A stretch of DNA of 6,512 nucleotides from Methanomassiliicoccaceae archaeon (GTDB taxonomy: Archaea > Thermoplasmatota > Thermoplasmata > Methanomassiliicoccales > UBA472): positions 1-6,512 of the forward strand of contig JACXTO010000129.1 of the NCBI GenBank assembly GCA_016919565.1, in the 5' to 3' direction. Positions 4,253 to 6,512 of this stretch are shown here, one piece after another. The notes beneath the pieces were generated by a model. It worked only from the letters and a program-made list of their open reading frames with translations, searched no databases and was not told the DNA's origin. Every line of letters starts with the position of its first letter. The first letter of the stretch is position 1. The position numbers were made by a program, and so were the translations under genes.

Positions 4253-5284
4253 ATGAGGATTGAGGTCTTGAAGCACCACGCAGGCATTGGAACACCTAGA
4301 GATGACCTATCCTCCAAGCTAAAAGTGCTGGTGACGCGAGATCTGCCGGGCGACGCGATATCGAGGCTGAGCGAGCGCTGCCAGGTCGACCTCCCTACGC
4401 CCGATGAGGAGATCGGTCACGGACGGATGATCGAGCACCTTGCGGACAAGCAAGGTCTCCTCTGCCTCCTGACGGACCGGATCGATGCCGAGGTCCTCGA
4501 TAACGCTCCGCTTCTCAAGGTGATCTCCGTCTGCGCCGTCGGCTACAACAACGTCGCCGTCGAGGAGGCCACCAGGCGAGGCATTATCGTCACGAACACC
4601 CCCGGGGTGCTCAGGGAGACCACGGCGGACCTCACATGGGCTCTCCTCTTGGCAGCGGCGCGTCGAATTCCCGAAGGAGACAGGATGGTCCGGTCTGGAG
4701 GGTTCGTGGGATGGTCTCCCTCGCTGCTCCTCGGCCGTGATGTTCATGGCAAGACGCTGGGCATCATTGGAATGGGTGACATCGGTGCGGCGGTGGCAAG
4801 GAGGGCAGCCGGCTTTGGAATGCGCATCCTCTATCACAACCGCAACCCTTCCCCCCTGGCCGCCGAGGTCGGAGCGGAGATGGCGAGCCTGGACCACCTT
4901 CTGAGCAACGCGGATTTCGTCTCCTTGCACGTTCCCCTCAGCCAATCCACCCGCCATCTCATCGGGAAGAGGGAGCTGGATATGATGAGGCCGACGGCGA
5001 TTTTGATCAACGTCTCAAGAGGCGAGGTTGTCGACGAAGCGGCGCTGGTGGATGCGCTTAGAAATGGCCGGATCGCCGGCGCGGGCCTGGATGTCTACGA
5101 GAACGAGCCGAAGCTGGCACCCGGACTGGTCGAACTGGACAATGTGGTCCTGGCGCCGCACGTCGGCAGCGCGTCTGTAGAGACCCGGGAGAAGATGGCC
5201 CAAATGGCGGTCAGGAACCTGATGGACGGGCTCGAGGGAAAGAAGCCGCCGCATCTCGTCAATCCCCAGGCATACCGCGGTTAG
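4253..5284 (+). CDS. D-isomer-specific 2-hydroxyacid dehydrogenase, glyoxylate/hydroxypyruvate reductase-like
   Basis: A 343-residue cytosolic NAD(P)-dependent enzyme that reduces a 2-keto acid to a D-2-hydroxy acid. The catalytic domain is split (about 23-120 and 305-335) around a Rossmann domain with GMGDIG at 173-178. The strand after it ends ILYHNRNP with no acidic residue, which favours NADPH over NADH. The catalytic triad is complete: R256 in NVSRGEVVDE, E285 in DVYENEP and H303 in APHVGSAS. The single-domain length without an ACT domain and the overall pattern fit glyoxylate or hydroxypyruvate reductase better than phosphoglycerate dehydrogenase, but substrate is not predictable. Homology begins near KLKVLVTRDLP (22-32), leaving about 20 extra N-terminal residues. 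ATG 4253 is kept because it lies 4 bases after the previous stop; no Shine-Dalgarno sequence is evident, so translation may be coupled to HMG-CoA reductase. Confidence 0.88.
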   Translation: MRIEVLKHHAGIGTPRDDLSSKLKVLVTRDLPGDAISRLSERCQVDLPTPDEEIGHGRMIEHLADKQGLLCLLTDRIDAEVLDNAPLLKVISVCAVGYNNVAVEEATRRGIIVTNTPGVLRETTADLTWALLLAAARRIPEGDRMVRSGGFVGWSPSLLLGRDVHGKTLGIIGMGDIGAAVARRAAGFGMRILYHNRNPSPLAAEVGAEMASLDHLLSNADFVSLHVPLSQSTRHLIGKRELDMMRPTAILINVSRGEVVDEAALVDALRNGRIAGAGLDVYENEPKLAPGLVELDNVVLAPHVGSASVETREKMAQMAVRNLMDGLEGKKPPHLVNPQAYRG

Positions 5285-5302
5285 CCAGGGATGTGCATCA
5301 GC

Positions 5303-5310
5303 TTGAAATA
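5303..5310 (+). promoter_or_regulatory. Weak TATA-like box before pheT
   Basis: TTGAAATA is centred about 27 bases before the pheT ATG, and no Shine-Dalgarno sequence is present between them. This fits a leaderless transcript starting at the ATG, but the box is poor, and readthrough from the upstream dehydrogenase is equally possible. Confidence 0.3.
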
Positions 5311-5333
5311 GTCTCATCCCTATCGCTTCCTCG

Positions 5334-6512
5334 ATGCCAGTTATCACCTTCAACTTCCGCGACCTGGTGTCCTTGACGGGCAAGGAGTTGCCGGCGGACG
5401 AGGTCGCCTCGATCGTCCCGATGATGGGCGCAGATTTTCATCATTATGACGCTGCGACCGAGGAAATGGGCATCGAGTTCTTCCCCGACCGGCCGGACAT
5501 GTATTCGGTAGAGGGCATCGCAAGGTCCCTTCGGACATTCATCGGAATCGAGAAGGGCCTGAAGCGCTACCCGGTCTCTGAATCTGGGATCACAATGAAG
5601 GTCGACGCCTCGATCGAGGATGTCAGGCCGTTCGTCGTCGCGGGCATCGTCCGCGGGCTGACCATCACCGACACCATGATCCGCTCGCTGATGGAGGTGC
5701 AGGAGAAGATCCACCTCACCGCCGGAAGGAAGCGTCAGAAGGTCTCCATCGGAATTCACGACCTGGACAAGGTCACACCTCCCTTCCACTACGCGGCCAT
5801 GAGGCCAGAGGAAGTGTCGTTCGTACCCCTGGGCAAGACCGAGAGAATGGATCTGAACGAGATATTGCAGAGGCACGAGAAGGGGATCGACTACGCCTAC
5901 ATCCTGGAGGGGAAGGAGCGCTACCCGGTCATCTTCGATAGGAACGACGAGGTCCTTTCCTTCCCACCCATCATCAATGGCGTCCTGACGACTGTGACGG
6001 AGGAGACCAAGAACGTCTTCATCGACGTGACGGGAACGGACCTCAATGCCGTCTCCGGCGTGCTCAACATCGTTTCGACCCTGCTGGCGGAACGAGGGGG
6101 GAAGATCCAGAGCGTGAAGCTCACCGGGAGCGTGCACTCGACCACCCCGGACCTTGAGCCGACGAAATGGCAGCTCGATTCCCAATATTGCAATTCCATC
6201 CTTGGCCTGAAGCTCACCGACCAAGAGATGATCTCGTGCCTGGAGAAGATGGGACATGACGCCAAGGTCGTCAACGATCTTATCGAGATACATTCGCCCG
6301 CGACGAGAATGGACCTGCTGCATCAGATGGACTTCGTCGAGGATGTCGCCAAGGGTTACGGATACGCCAGGTTCGGGAAGGCTAGGCCGAAGGTGCAGGC
6401 GATTGGCGCCGAAAGGCCGATTGAGCGTGCGTCGGACCTTGTGCGCCACCTGATGATCGGGTACGATTACTACGAGGTTACGACGCTCACCCTATCGAGC
6501 CAGAAGGAGCAG
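5334..6512 (+). CDS. pheT: Phenylalanyl-tRNA synthetase beta subunit, archaeal type (3' truncated)
   Basis: The beta subunit of the alpha2-beta2 enzyme that charges tRNA-Phe, cytosolic. The frame from ATG 5334 is open without interruption to the window end: 393 codons of an expected 550 or so. The archaeal/eukaryotic form is clear. The N-terminal part has the FFPDRPDMYSVEGIARSLR block (49-67). The B3/4 region carries GRKRQKVSIGIHDLDK (131-146), LSFPPIINGV (208-217) and TEETKNVFIDVTGTD (222-236). The B5 domain (about 272-345) ends RMDLLHQMDFVEDVAKGYGY, whose acidic D333, E336 and D337 are the conserved ones. The catalytic-like C-terminal domains start near residue 360 and are cut off. The start is chosen for the canonical MPVITFNFRDL opening; no Shine-Dalgarno sequence precedes it. 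pheS is not adjacent on the left. The 49-base gap from the dehydrogenase allows cotranscription. Confidence 0.96.
   Translation, partial: MPVITFNFRDLVSLTGKELPADEVASIVPMMGADFHHYDAATEEMGIEFFPDRPDMYSVEGIARSLRTFIGIEKGLKRYPVSESGITMKVDASIEDVRPFVVAGIVRGLTITDTMIRSLMEVQEKIHLTAGRKRQKVSIGIHDLDKVTPPFHYAAMRPEEVSFVPLGKTERMDLNEILQRHEKGIDYAYILEGKERYPVIFDRNDEVLSFPPIINGVLTTVTEETKNVFIDVTGTDLNAVSGVLNIVSTLLAERGGKIQSVKLTGSVHSTTPDLEPTKWQLDSQYCNSILGLKLTDQEMISCLEKMGHDAKVVNDLIEIHSPATRMDLLHQMDFVEDVAKGYGYARFGKARPKVQAIGAERPIERASDLVRHLMIGYDYYEVTTLTLSSQKEQ

Noticed and set aside
4319..4957. 212-codon open frame on the minus strand
   Set aside because: Antisense to the hydroxyacid dehydrogenase, which has a full catalytic triad and Rossmann motif on the plus strand.
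5298..6449. 383-codon open frame on the minus strand
   Set aside because: It is the antisense shadow of pheT. The plus-strand frame matches archaeal PheT throughout, whereas the minus translation has biased, low-complexity Arg/Asp/His-rich content and no family resemblance.
1..6512. CRISPR array, transposon ends or integrase
   Set aside because: No spaced short direct repeats, terminal inverted repeats or recombinase motifs were found on either strand.

Overview
The window looks like chromosomal DNA of a euryarchaeon, most likely a member of the Thermoplasmata/Thermoplasmatota or a related lineage. Three things point there: an archaeal/eukaryotic-type phenylalanyl-tRNA synthetase beta subunit; a class II (bacterial-type) HMG-CoA reductase, which among archaea is known from Thermoplasmatales and Archaeoglobales; and TATA-like boxes 24-31 bases upstream of start codons or mature tRNA ends. 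The lineage is inferred from family knowledge, not from a database search.

Layout. At 2-634 (+) is the 3' part of a tryptophan-rich multi-span membrane protein of the TspO/MBR-like type, cut by the window edge. Convergent to it is a small DUF1801 protein (730-1128, -). A 240-base gap with two inverted repeats and one unexplained open frame follows. Next come two nearly identical tRNA-Ile(GAU) genes, both on the minus strand (1369-1443 and 2587-2661), bracketing a plus-strand CDF-family metal efflux transporter (1615-2493). A 324-base intergenic stretch holds the promoters of the second tRNA and of HMG-CoA reductase.

The right half is a plus-strand run of metabolic and housekeeping genes: class II HMG-CoA reductase (2986-4248), a D-2-hydroxyacid dehydrogenase of the glyoxylate/hydroxypyruvate reductase type only 4 bases downstream (4253-5284), and pheT (5334 to the window end, 3' truncated). 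The first two are probably cotranscribed. HMG-CoA reductase makes mevalonate for archaeal isoprenoid lipids. The dehydrogenase's substrate cannot be fixed from sequence. pheT may have its own leaderless promoter.

I see no CRISPR array, transposase, phage gene or obvious new defence system. The most interesting points are the tRNA-Ile pair (83-base direct repeats around a transporter, a compensatory base-pair change, CCA encoded in only one copy, C instead of U at position 55 of both), two TCACCG-type inverted repeats in the divergent tRNA/transporter promoter region, and the altered first metal site of the CDF protein.
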